A stretch of DNA of 16,380 nt from Acidobacteriota bacterium (lineage in GTDB: Bacteria; Acidobacteriota; Blastocatellia; Pyrinomonadales; Pyrinomonadaceae): the NCBI GenBank assembly GCA_013813755.1, contig JACCRD010000113.1, positions 1-16,380 of the forward strand, written 5' to 3'. Shown piece after piece: positions 1 through 7,511 of this stretch. Under the pieces are notes generated by a model. That model was not told the DNA's origin. It made no database searches and saw nothing but the letters and a program-made list of their open reading frames with translations. Made by a program: the position numbers and the translations under genes. Within the stretch, counting starts at the first letter, position 1, and every line of letters begins with the position of its first letter.

Positions 1-1983
1 GTTGAAGATGCCGTGCCTCTGCCGCGTGTCTCGCTGGTTTGGCACAGCGTCGCGCAGGGCGACAAGGACGAAGCGGCGCTCGATATGCTCGGTTCTGTTT
101 TGTCCGCCGGGCGCGGTTCGCGTCTGCAAAGCAATTTGATTTACGACAAGCAATTAGCGCAGTTTGTGGGCGCGGGCAACGGTTCACGCTCAATTGCCGG
201 AACGTTCAGCGTTACGTCTGCCGCGCGTCTGACTAAAAGTTTGGACGAAATTGAAAAAGAAATAAATGTAGAAATCGAGCGTATTAAAAACGCGCCGCCA
301 AGCGCCGACGAAGTTGCGCGGGCTTTGAATCAAATCGAATCAGGAACGATTTTCGGTTTGCAAACCGTTTTGGGCAAAGCCGAAGCGCTTAACAGAAACG
401 CGACGTTTTTCGGTAAACCCGATATGTTTCAACAACAATTGGACGAATATCGCCGCGTCACGCCTGCTGATATTCAGAGAGTCGCTAAAACTTATTTAAC
501 CGCTAATCGTCTGGTGATGAATTATGTTCCGCGCAAAGGCGGAGCGGCGCCGGGAAGAAATGCGGCAGCAAACAAGCCGACTTCCGTGAGTAATCAGGAA
601 AAAAAGAAAGTCGAACCTGATATGTCGAAACTTCCCAAACCAGGAGCAAATCCAAAATTCACTTTACCGCCGATTGAAAAGATGAAACTTTCAAACGGTT
701 TGGATGTGTGGGTTGTACGTCAGGGTGAACTGCCTTTGGTTTCGATGAATTTAGTTTTGAAATCGGGCGGGACATTCGAGCCTGCCGATAAATCGGGCGT
801 TTCATCAATGACGGCAGCGCTGCTCGATGACGGTACAAAAACGCGCTCGGCGCTCGACATCGCCAATGGTCTGCAGGCAATTGGCGCTTCGATGGGCGCG
901 GGTTCGAGCTGGGATTCAGCCAGCGTCTCACTTTCAACGACGACCAAAAATTTTGATCAGGCGCTTGATATTTACGCGGACGTAATCGTTAATCCGATAT
1001 TTCCTGAAAAGGAACTGGAAAATGTTCGCAAAAGCGCTCTGACCGGATTTGTGCAGCGCAGATTAAATCCGAATGCCATTGCCGATGTTGTTTACGACCG
1101 CGTGCTCTACGGCGCGACCCATCCTTACGGCAGACAGCTTTCGGGAACGGAAACAACGATCACAGCATTAAAACGCAGTGATTTAGTCAGTTTTTATGAA
1201 GCAAGCTATCGCCCGAACAACGCGACTCTGGTTGTCGTCGGTGATGTTGACGGCAAAACGCTGCTGCCGAAACTTGAAAAAGCATTTGCCGGCTGGAAAT
1301 CAGGCACAATTTCGGGCGGCGAGCTGCCGAGTTACGCGCCGCTTGAAAAAGCCGGAATTTATCTGGTTGATCGACCGGATGCGGCGCAATCGGTAATTTC
1401 CATTGGACAAGTCGGTGTTGATCGTAGTAATCCGGACTTTTTCCCGCTGCAAGTGATGAACTCAATTTTAGGCGGGCAGTTTATTTCGCGCGTTAATCTT
1501 AATCTGCGCGAAGACAAGGGTTACACTTACGGAGCGCGTTCGGGCTTCACGTTTCGTCGCGGCGCGGGACCGTTTTCGGCTTCGGCTGATGTGCAGACGG
1601 CGGTGACGAAACAATCGGTTGCTGAATTTCTCAAGGAAATCAATGGGATTCGCGGCACGGTTCCGGTGACGACGAAAGAACTTGAATACAACAAACAAAG
1701 CATCATTCGGCGTTTTCCGGCTAGTTTTGAAACTGTCGGACAAATTTCCGGTCAGCTTTCAAACCTGATCGTTTATAATTTGTCTGATTCGTATTTCAAC
1801 GAATACATCCAAAAAGTAAACGCCGTTACACTGGCGGACGTTAACCGTGTGGCAAACAAGTACTTAACGCCGGACAAAATGGCAATTGTTATTGTCGGCG
1901 ACAAAAAAGTAATCGAGACGGGACTTAAAGAACTCGAGTATCCAATCGTTTATCTCGATACCGAAGGCAATCCGGTTCAATAA
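1..1983 (+). CDS. M16 family zinc-peptidase-like protein, 5' end missing
   Basis: The reading frame is open from the first base, so the gene begins upstream; 660 residues are present. The visible part is the C-terminal half of a first M16 (pitrilysin/insulinase-like) unit, followed near nt 560-660 by a Pro/Lys-rich linker, then a second full M16 unit beginning with the family opening LSNGLDVWVV. Typical blocks are LPRVSLVWHS at the start, RPNNATLVVVGDV around nt 1210-1245, and LREDKGYTYGARS around nt 1504-1542. The zinc motif HxxEH is not seen: the second unit has SSMTAALLDDG in its place, so it is probably the non-catalytic partner, and any active HxxEH would lie in the missing N-terminus. 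Two-unit proteins of this family are usually about 900 residues or more and often periplasmic. It ends at a strong terminator. Family assignment is firm; substrate unknown. Confidence 0.9.
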   Translation, partial: VEDAVPLPRVSLVWHSVAQGDKDEAALDMLGSVLSAGRGSRLQSNLIYDKQLAQFVGAGNGSRSIAGTFSVTSAARLTKSLDEIEKEINVEIERIKNAPPSADEVARALNQIESGTIFGLQTVLGKAEALNRNATFFGKPDMFQQQLDEYRRVTPADIQRVAKTYLTANRLVMNYVPRKGGAAPGRNAAANKPTSVSNQEKKKVEPDMSKLPKPGANPKFTLPPIEKMKLSNGLDVWVVRQGELPLVSMNLVLKSGGTFEPADKSGVSSMTAALLDDGTKTRSALDIANGLQAIGASMGAGSSWDSASVSLSTTTKNFDQALDIYADVIVNPIFPEKELENVRKSALTGFVQRRLNPNAIADVVYDRVLYGATHPYGRQLSGTETTITALKRSDLVSFYEASYRPNNATLVVVGDVDGKTLLPKLEKAFAGWKSGTISGGELPSYAPLEKAGIYLVDRPDAAQSVISIGQVGVDRSNPDFFPLQVMNSILGGQFISRVNLNLREDKGYTYGARSGFTFRRGAGPFSASADVQTAVTKQSVAEFLKEINGIRGTVPVTTKELEYNKQSIIRRFPASFETVGQISGQLSNLIVYNLSDSYFNEYIQKVNAVTLADVNRVANKYLTPDKMAIVIVGDKKVIETGLKELEYPIVYLDTEGNPVQ

Positions 1984-2010
1984 TTCAGAGTGAAAACTTT
2001 GAAATTTCTA

Positions 2011-2045
2011 AAAAGGCAAGGTTGAAAAATCTTGCCTTTTTTAAT
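2011..2045 (+). terminator. Rho-independent terminator after the M16 gene
   Basis: A perfect 10-bp stem (AAAAGGCAAG at 2011-2020 with CTTGCCTTTT at 2031-2040) encloses a 10-nt loop and runs into a T tract (about 2037-2042). It lies 28 bp after the M16 stop codon and separates that gene from the hydrolase downstream. Confidence 0.85.
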
Positions 2046-2084
2046 TTGAATTTTTGAAATACACTGTTAATAAGGTAAATAAGT

Positions 2085-3518
2085 ATGAAAAATTTAATTT
2101 GTTATCTGACAGTCGCGCTCGGTTTATTGATTGTTTTGTCGATTCCGATTCCTGCGCAAACCGCCGCAATTGAAGGAAATTGGCTCGGCACACTTGAAAC
2201 GAGCGGTGTGAAATTAAGGCTCGTATTAAAAGTGACAAAAGCCGCCGACGGTTCGCTTACCGCTAAAATCGACAGCATTGATCAGAGCGCGAACGATTTA
2301 GTGGTGGATTCATTCAGCGGACAAAACAAGTCAGTTCATTTTGAAGCGAAAAAATACGGGATGAGCTATGAAGGCACGCTCAATGAAAAGGGCGACGAAA
2401 TTAGCGGAACGTTCAAGCAAGGTCCGGCTTCGCTGCCACTGATTTTCAAACGCACGACCGTTGCTATTAAATCTGGTCGCCCGCAAGATCCGCAAAAACC
2501 TTATCCATACGACGAGGAAGAAGTTACTTATGAAAACAAAAAAGATGCGGTAAAACTAGCCGGAACACTGACTCTACCGCCCGCTAGGGGAGGAAAACAC
2601 CCGGCGGTAATTTTAATTACCGGCAGCGGTGCGCAGGATCGTAACGAAACTATTCTCGGACATCGCCCATTTTTAGTATTGGCTGATTATTTAACGAAAC
2701 GTGGAATCGCCGTTCTGCGCGTGGACGACCGCGGAATCGGCGGTTCTTCGATGGGTTCGCAGGCGGCAACTAGCGAGAACTACGCGGGCGATGTCCTTGC
2801 CGGAATCGAATATCTTAAAAGCCGAAAGGAAATTAATCCGAAACAAATTGGACTCATCGGTCACAGCGAAGGCGGAATGATCGCGCCGCTCGCCTCTGTT
2901 CGCTCAAAAGATGTTGCGTTTATCGTTTTAATGGCTGGCACGGGACAGACGGGCGAAGACGTGCTTTATACGCAAAGCGCTCTGATTCAAAAAGCTGGCG
3001 GAGCGACAACAGAATTGATAAGGCTGAATACCACCGCGCTGAAAAACATTTTTGCGATAATGAAAGCTGAACCCGACAACTCACGCGCGGAAAAGCGCAT
3101 TCGTGAAACGCTCGAAAAACAAATGAGTGGCTTAAACGAAGAACAGCGAAAAATTTTCGCGCCCATTAAAGTCGCTGCCGAAAGCCAAATTCAGAGCACA
3201 CTATCGCCTTGGTTTCGTTATTTTGTTACTTACAATCCGCGCCCAACGCTTGAAAAAGTAAAGATTCCGGTGCTGGCGATCAATGGCGAGAACGATTTGC
3301 AGGTTTCATCAAAAGAGAATTTGGAAATAATTGCCACTACATTAAAGAAAAGCAGAAATAAAGATTACACAATCAAATCTTTTCCGAAACTTAATCATTT
3401 GTTTCAAACAAGTGAAACCGGTTCGCCGGGTGAATACGCTACAATCGAAGAAACAATTGCGCCAATAGTTTTGGAAACGATTGGCGATTGGATTGTGAAA
3501 CGAAGGATTGTGAAATAA
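2085..3518 (+). CDS. Secreted alpha/beta hydrolase (serine hydrolase/peptidase-like)
   Basis: 477 residues. Residues 1-25 form a Sec signal peptide (basic start, hydrophobic LTVALGLLIVLSI core, cleavage probably near PAQ-TAA), so the enzyme is likely periplasmic or exported. Residues about 28-125 form an N-terminal beta-rich domain (EGNWLGTLE, then YEGTLNEKGDEISGTFKQ) of the type found before hydrolase domains in many Acidobacteriota and Bacteroidota proteins. Residues about 145-475 form the alpha/beta hydrolase fold: oxyanion region ITGSGAQDRNE at 178-188, nucleophile elbow GHSEGG with Ser261, probable acid Asp404 in NGENDLQV, and His438 in KLNHLF, completing a Ser-Asp-His triad. The start is chosen because the signal peptide begins there, with AAGG about 10 nt upstream. 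It stands alone between two terminators. Substrate (ester or peptide) cannot be told. Confidence 0.88.
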   Translation: MKNLICYLTVALGLLIVLSIPIPAQTAAIEGNWLGTLETSGVKLRLVLKVTKAADGSLTAKIDSIDQSANDLVVDSFSGQNKSVHFEAKKYGMSYEGTLNEKGDEISGTFKQGPASLPLIFKRTTVAIKSGRPQDPQKPYPYDEEEVTYENKKDAVKLAGTLTLPPARGGKHPAVILITGSGAQDRNETILGHRPFLVLADYLTKRGIAVLRVDDRGIGGSSMGSQAATSENYAGDVLAGIEYLKSRKEINPKQIGLIGHSEGGMIAPLASVRSKDVAFIVLMAGTGQTGEDVLYTQSALIQKAGGATTELIRLNTTALKNIFAIMKAEPDNSRAEKRIRETLEKQMSGLNEEQRKIFAPIKVAAESQIQSTLSPWFRYFVTYNPRPTLEKVKIPVLAINGENDLQVSSKENLEIIATTLKKSRNKDYTIKSFPKLNHLFQTSETGSPGEYATIEETIAPIVLETIGDWIVKRRIVK

Positions 3519-3593
3519 ATGTTGACTAATTTTGATTAAATGAAAAGATACTTTTGATAATCAATACAATTTTGCATCTCAAAAATTAAGACA

Positions 3594-3635
3594 AAAAAGA
3601 ACGCTGGTGAATTATAACCTACCAGCGTTCTTTTT
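3594..3635. terminator. Bidirectional terminator between the convergent hydrolase and ruvB genes
   Basis: A perfect 15-bp inverted repeat (3594-3608 with 3621-3635; core GAACGCTGGT / ACCAGCGTTC) has a 12-nt loop. It is flanked by an A tract on one side and a T tract on the other, so it gives a hairpin plus U run in both directions. It sits 75 bp after the hydrolase stop and 18 bp after the ruvB stop. Confidence 0.88.
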
Positions 3636-3652
3636 GTTTCAATCAAATTTAT

Positions 3653-4708
3653 TTAACTGGCAAGCGCTTGCAGTTGTTCAGCATAAGGCGGGTCAAACCC
3701 GAAATGTTTGTATGCAGCATCAGTGGCAATGCGTCCGCGCGGCGTGCGATTCAGAAAACCAATTTGAATAAGATAAGGTTCGATTACTTCTTCGATCGAT
3801 TCGCGGTCTTCGCTGATTGAAGCCGAAATTGTGCCGACACCGACCGGTCCGCCCTCAAACTTTTCGATAATACTTAAAAGCAATTTGCGGTCAACTTCAT
3901 CAAGTCCAAAACGATCAACTTCCATTTCGTCCAAACCGCGCTGCGCTAATTTTCCGGTAATTCGTCCGTCGCCCAAAATTTCTGCAAAATCACGCATCCG
4001 ACGTAGCAGACGATTGGCAATGCGCGGAGTTCCGCGTGAACGTTTGGCAAGTTCTTCGGCGCCTGATCCTTCAATTTCGACACGCAAAATTTCTGCCGAG
4101 CGATGAATAATAATCTCCAAATCTTTTTTTGAATAAAAATCCAGATGATTGACAATTCCGAACCTTCCGCGAAGCGGTGCGGAAATCATTCCGGCACGAG
4201 TCGTCGCGCCGACGAGCGTAAATTTCGGCAGCTCCAGCCGAATCGAACGCGCCGCTGTTCCTTCGCCAATCATCAAATCCAAGCTGTAATCTTCCATTGC
4301 CGGGTAGAGAATTTCTTCGATCTGCGGACGAAGCCGATGAATTTCGTCAATAAACAGCACGTCGCCTTCCTGCAAATTGGTTAAAACCGCCGCCAAATCA
4401 CCGGACTTTTCAACCGAAGGCGCGCTGACCATCTTTAGGTTTGCGCCGATTTCGTTGGCAATAATTACCGCTAAACTTGTTTTGCCAAGCCCCGGCGGTC
4501 CGAAAAGGAGAACATGGTCGAGAGCTTCGCCGCGCCGCAGTGCCGCTTTCAAAAAAATTCTTAAATTATTGACAATTTTTGTCTGCCCGATATATTCATC
4601 CAATTTTTTTGGACGCAAACTCTGCTCCGCCGAAACATCTTCAAGCGTTGCCTGCCCGACAATTAAACCGTTTTGCCGGACAGGACTTTCTACTAATTCA
4701 ATAGCCAT
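3653..4708 (-). CDS. ruvB: Holliday junction branch migration helicase RuvB
   Basis: 351 residues, the normal length. RuvB is the hexameric AAA+ motor that, with RuvA and RuvC, drives branch migration of Holliday junctions in recombinational repair. Visible landmarks are the N-terminal SLRPKKLDEYIGQ, Walker A GPPGLGKT (70-77), Walker B DEIHRL (121-126), sensor 1 GATTRAG (167-173) and the arginine-finger region APLRGRFG (177-184). A C-terminal winged-helix domain includes GGPVGVGTISASI and a TPRGRIAT end. The start is supported by an upstream AAGGGGAA on the minus strand, 7 nt before the ATG. A predicted promoter and a 30-bp palindrome lie immediately upstream, so it can be transcribed independently of the HTH gene behind it, although read-through is possible since no clear terminator separates them. 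ruvA and ruvC are not in the window. Confidence 0.98.
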   Translation of the reverse strand: MAIELVESPVRQNGLIVGQATLEDVSAEQSLRPKKLDEYIGQTKIVNNLRIFLKAALRRGEALDHVLLFGPPGLGKTSLAVIIANEIGANLKMVSAPSVEKSGDLAAVLTNLQEGDVLFIDEIHRLRPQIEEILYPAMEDYSLDLMIGEGTAARSIRLELPKFTLVGATTRAGMISAPLRGRFGIVNHLDFYSKKDLEIIIHRSAEILRVEIEGSGAEELAKRSRGTPRIANRLLRRMRDFAEILGDGRITGKLAQRGLDEMEVDRFGLDEVDRKLLLSIIEKFEGGPVGVGTISASISEDRESIEEVIEPYLIQIGFLNRTPRGRIATDAAYKHFGFDPPYAEQLQALAS

Positions 4709-4741
4709 TAGTGTTCCCCTTTTAATTTTTATTGTAAATCC

Positions 4742-4770
4742 ACTTTACTATTTACAATAACGTGTTTCAA
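4742..4770 (-). promoter_or_regulatory. Predicted ruvB promoter
   Basis: On the minus strand, TTGAAA (4765-4770) is followed by a 17-bp spacer and TAAAGT (4742-4747; 4 of 6 consensus positions). Transcription would begin near 4735, giving a leader of about 27 nt that contains the strong ribosome binding site. The -35 hexamer lies inside the right arm of the 4757-4786 palindrome. Confidence 0.5.
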
Positions 4771-4786
4771 CTATGAAACACGTTAT
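4757..4786. promoter_or_regulatory. Palindromic operator candidate upstream of ruvB
   Basis: Perfect inverted repeat with 13-bp arms (ATAACGTGTTTCA / TGAAACACGTTAT) around a 4-bp centre, ACTA. The inner part, TGTTTCA-N4-TGAAACA (4763-4780), recurs at 5407-5424. It overlaps the predicted ruvB -35. It does not look like a terminator, since no T tract follows on either strand. A dimeric repressor site is the simplest reading. Confidence 0.55.
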
Positions 4787-4818
4787 AATAAAAAAAGACG
4801 TGCGAAAAATAAATTAAG

Positions 4819-5373
4819 TTATGCAGCTAATTTTAATTTAACCGGCGCGCTTTGTTCCCTTTTACTGTCCTCAATATTTTCGTCGATATTTTTTGCCTTT
4901 GACAAAGCAGTCAAAGGATAGTTGAGCTTTCCGACGAGCCAACGCCGGTAAACCTCCGCTTCTTCGAGTTTCCCCGTCCAACGCGCTCGGTCGAGCATTG
5001 TTAAAGCCATTTCAAGCGAATGGTGCTGCCCGGCGCGGTCTTGATTATTCGCAAAGTAACGATATGATTCTTCCAAATTTCGGACGCTTTTTTGCGCCGT
5101 CAAAACATCTCTGAAACCGAGTTTTCCAAGAAAATGTTTTGAATAAATGTTCATCGGATGTGCAGTCGAAGTATAAAGATCAAAATAATTATCGATTAAA
5201 CCTTCACGCTGCAAAACTGAACCGACATAACTTGGTTTCGCACCGGAAATTGCCGAAATTGATTCGATTTCAGTCGTGCCGGAGTTATAAAGTGACAAGA
5301 TCATCTCTTTTTTGCTCTGAATTGTTGGCTCTTCTTCTGTTTCAAATAAGTTTAGATTTGTATTTTTAGACAT
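4819..5373 (-). CDS. Uncharacterised protein with predicted N-terminal helix-turn-helix
   Basis: 184 residues from the ATG at 5373; I do not recognise a named family. Residues about 22-60 read as a helix-turn-helix: KKEMILSLYNSG, then IESISAISGA, then KPSYVGSVLQREGLI, a recognition-helix pattern (SYVxxVLxxEGL) common in DNA-binding domains. Residues about 80-150 are helical and charged, with EESYRYF and EEAEVYRRWLVGKL, and could be an oligomerisation or effector domain. The tail is Lys-rich. No signal peptide or membrane segment is seen, so it is probably cytoplasmic. The ATG is preferred over an in-frame TTG at 5400 because AAGGAG lies about 12 nt before the ATG. A palindrome at 5407-5424, also found upstream of ruvB, sits about 34 bp ahead of the start, suggesting autoregulation. 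Function unknown; a DNA-binding role is inferred. Confidence 0.75.
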   Translation of the reverse strand: MSKNTNLNLFETEEEPTIQSKKEMILSLYNSGTTEIESISAISGAKPSYVGSVLQREGLIDNYFDLYTSTAHPMNIYSKHFLGKLGFRDVLTAQKSVRNLEESYRYFANNQDRAGQHHSLEMALTMLDRARWTGKLEEAEVYRRWLVGKLNYPLTALSKAKNIDENIEDSKREQSAPVKLKLAA

Positions 5374-5406
5374 AATTTTAGATTTCTCCTTTCTTGTCAA
5401 TTTAGA

Positions 5407-5424
5407 TGTTTCATCTGTGAAACA
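5407..5424. promoter_or_regulatory. Second copy of the TGTTTCA-N4-TGAAACA palindrome
   Basis: Perfect 7-bp arms TGTTTCA (5407-5413) and TGAAACA (5418-5424) around TCTG, identical in arms and spacing to the core of the ruvB-upstream palindrome. It lies in the 197-bp divergent region between the HTH gene (-) and topoisomerase IB (+), close to the HTH start. No convincing -35/-10 pair could be placed for either divergent gene, so its exact relation to a promoter is open. Confidence 0.5.
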
Positions 5425-5570
5425 AGTTGCTTCAAAGCAGCTTTTTTATTACTAATTTTAGAAATGTAACTCATTGCTTAGAAAGCATTTATAGATTAAC
5501 CTAAAATTATTTGCTTGAATAAAAAAATGGGAAGTTATATCTTAGAAAAAGGCAAAAAGGGCGATAAAAA

Positions 5571-6629
5571 ATGACAAAAATTACTGTTGAGTTTGATAAA
5601 GAACAAGTCAGAGAAAGTATCGAAAAAGGCGCGCGCGCCAAGTGGTGGCAGAGAAAAGGAATCAAAGCCAAAAACTTCAGATACATTGACAAAGACGGTA
5701 AACAAATTATGGATGAACAGCACTTGGCGCGAATCAAATCGTTAGTTATTCCTCCGGCGTGGAGGCATGTGCGAATCGCGCCCGAACCGCGCAGCAAAAT
5801 TCAGGCTATCGGAATGGATACTTCAGGTCGCATACAATATCTTTACAACCCGAAATTCAGGGCGATTCAGGAGCAAAAAAAGTTCCAAAAAATTGAGAAG
5901 TTTGGTACCCACCTGCCAAAGCTTCGAGCAATTACCAATGAACACATCGCGCTTGAAGGCTTCCCGCGCGAAAAAGTTTTAGCAGTAATGATGCGGCTTA
6001 TTAATTCGCTTTATATCCGGATGGGTTCGGCAAAAAGCGTTAAACATTACCGCACTTTCGGCATTACGACGCTGCAAAACAGGCATCTGACAATCGAGTG
6101 TGGCGGCAAACTGATCTTCAATTTTGTCGGCAAACACCACGTTGAACACCGAAAAATACTAGTTGATAAAGAGCTTGCCGATATTATGCAGGAATTGAAA
6201 GCCATCGGCGGAGCGAGAAAATTGTTTAATTATCTGGATGAAAACGGCAAGCCGCATCCAATAAAACCAAAAGACATAAACGAGTATTTAAAACAAATAA
6301 CCGCGCCGGAGTTTTCTGCCAAAGACTTTCGCACTTGGGGCGGAACGCTGATGGCGGCATTGGAACTTGCTGAACTCGGCAAAGCCGACGAAGAAAAAAT
6401 GTTGAAGAAAAACATTCTGAAAGCCGTGAGAAAAGTTGCCGAGCAGCTTGGCAACACGCCAACCGTCTGTCGCGGTTCGTATATTCATCCGACAGTTTTA
6501 AAGTCTTATGAAGCGGGAATAACTCTCGATAAATTTACGATAAAAAGGGGAAGACAAATCAAGCGTATATATGCAGAATTTGAGCCGGAGGAAATAGCTC
6601 TGATGAAACTTTTTCAGAGCGTTGCTTAA
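5571..6629 (+). CDS. DNA topoisomerase IB (bacterial poxvirus-like type)
   Basis: 352 residues, normal for bacterial TopIB. These enzymes relax supercoils by forming a DNA-(3'-phosphotyrosyl) intermediate and need neither ATP nor Mg2+. The N-terminal domain carries the family block IPPAWRHVRIAP (60-71) and GRIQYLYNPKFR (86-97). The catalytic domain shows the expected active-site set: Arg150 (LYIRMGS), Lys188 (FVGKHH), Arg254 (KDFRTWGGT), Asn295 (LGNTP, where poxvirus enzymes have His) and nucleophile Tyr304 (RGSYIHP). The Asn-for-His change is characteristic of the bacterial branch as described for the Deinococcus enzyme. It is transcribed divergently from the HTH gene and alone. The sequence just before the ATG contains AAAGGGCG as a modest ribosome binding site. 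It converges on lpxA, with only 36 bp between the stop codons. Confidence 0.95.
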   Translation: MTKITVEFDKEQVRESIEKGARAKWWQRKGIKAKNFRYIDKDGKQIMDEQHLARIKSLVIPPAWRHVRIAPEPRSKIQAIGMDTSGRIQYLYNPKFRAIQEQKKFQKIEKFGTHLPKLRAITNEHIALEGFPREKVLAVMMRLINSLYIRMGSAKSVKHYRTFGITTLQNRHLTIECGGKLIFNFVGKHHVEHRKILVDKELADIMQELKAIGGARKLFNYLDENGKPHPIKPKDINEYLKQITAPEFSAKDFRTWGGTLMAALELAELGKADEEKMLKKNILKAVRKVAEQLGNTPTVCRGSYIHPTVLKSYEAGITLDKFTIKRGRQIKRIYAEFEPEEIALMKLFQSVA

Positions 6630-6665
6630 GTAAAGTAAATTGAAACAGCTTTTGCACGATTTCGT

Positions 6666-7442
6666 TTATTTTACAACACCGCGCTTGGAAGTCTCGATAA
6701 AATCTATTAACAAATCGACTTCCGCGCAGTCTTTAATTTCTTCTTTTATTTTTTCAACCGCCTGCGTCGTATTCAATTTAGCAGAGAGCAAAAGATGATA
6801 AGCGTGGTGGAGTTTTTCGATTGTGTCACGCGCATAACCGCGCCTCTTTAATCCTAAACGATTTAGTCCATAGCATTTAGCGTGATTTCCCTGACTTATC
6901 GCAAACGGCATCGCATCTTTTACGATGACTGAATAACCGCCGATGAATGCTTCAACTCCGACTCTGCAAAATTGATGAACGCCGGAATACGCCCCGATAT
7001 TCGCGCGATTTTCGATTGTGACGTGCCCGGCTAAAGTCGCGGCGTTCGCCATTATAACTTCGTCGCCGATTTTACAGTCGTGCGCGACGTGCGCCTGCGC
7101 CATTAATAAACAATCATCACCGATTTTTGTTAAACCACCGCCGCCGGAAGTTCCGCGATGAATGGTGACAAATTCGCGTATGTGATTTCGTTTTCCGATT
7201 TCCGTGGTGGTTTCCTCGCCGTCATATTTTAAGTCCTGCGGCGCAAGCCCGATTGAAACAAAAGGGAAAATGCGGGTTTCATCGTCAATCGAAGTTTTTC
7301 CGTCAATAACAACGTGCGATTCCAGATGAACCCGTTCGCCTAAAATCACTTGTTCGCCAACGATTGAGAAAGCTCCGATAAAACAATCCGCGCCGATTCG
7401 CGCCTTTTGATTGACGATTGCTGTTGAATGTATAAAAGACAT
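6666..7442 (-). CDS. lpxA: Acyl-ACP--UDP-N-acetylglucosamine O-acyltransferase LpxA
   Basis: 258 residues, typical length. LpxA performs the first step of lipid A synthesis in the cytoplasm, transferring a 3-hydroxyacyl chain from ACP to the 3-OH of UDP-GlcNAc. The N-terminal two thirds is a left-handed beta helix of hexapeptide repeats (IHSTAIV, ARIGADCFIGAF, VILGERVHL and so on). The active-site segment AHVAHDCKIGDEVIMAN holds His118 and the catalytic His121 (E. coli His122/His125). The GGYSVIVKDAMPFAISQGNHAKCYGLN block (about 168-195) and the helical C-terminus match LpxA rather than LpxD. It is the last gene of the bamA-ompH-fabZ-lpxA run, 69 bp after fabZ. No Shine-Dalgarno sequence is evident; a 10-bp hairpin sits close before the start. 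Confidence 0.97.
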   Translation of the reverse strand: MSFIHSTAIVNQKARIGADCFIGAFSIVGEQVILGERVHLESHVVIDGKTSIDDETRIFPFVSIGLAPQDLKYDGEETTTEIGKRNHIREFVTIHRGTSGGGGLTKIGDDCLLMAQAHVAHDCKIGDEVIMANAATLAGHVTIENRANIGAYSGVHQFCRVGVEAFIGGYSVIVKDAMPFAISQGNHAKCYGLNRLGLKRRGYARDTIEKLHHAYHLLLSAKLNTTQAVEKIKEEIKDCAEVDLLIDFIETSKRGVVK

Positions 7443-7451
7443 TTTTATCAG

Positions 7452-7479
7452 CGGAATGCGAATTTTATCTCGTATTCCG
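7452..7479 (-). repeat. Inverted repeat between fabZ and lpxA
   Basis: CGGAATGCGA (7452-7461) and TCGTATTCCG (7470-7479) form a 10-bp stem with one imperfect position and an 8-nt loop, ending 9 bp before the lpxA start codon. No T tract follows, so it is not a classic terminator. It could influence lpxA translation or mRNA stability. Confidence 0.4.
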
Positions 7480-7511
7480 TTAAAAGTGAATTGAAGTTCG
7501 AGTTCTGTTGG

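Noticed and set aside
3401..3418. GTTTCA-N6-TGAAAC as a third copy of the operator
   Set aside because: The spacing is 6 instead of 4, the outer bases do not match, and it lies inside the hydrolase coding sequence near its 3' end.
5374..5400. In-frame TTG at 5400 as the start of the HTH gene
   Set aside because: The ATG at 5373 has AAGGAG at a usable distance; the TTG (part of a TTGACA string) has no ribosome binding site and would add nine residues that include the Shine-Dalgarno sequence.
5527..5574. 15-codon ORF overlapping the topoisomerase IB start in an ATGA arrangement, as a leader peptide
   Set aside because: It has no ribosome binding site and an unremarkable Lys-rich composition; an overlap of this kind is easily produced by chance in A-rich DNA.
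6630..6674. Terminator between topoisomerase IB and lpxA
   Set aside because: The 10-bp stem is almost entirely A-U with a 25-nt loop and overlaps the lpxA stop; too weak to call, although the convergent genes should have a terminator here.
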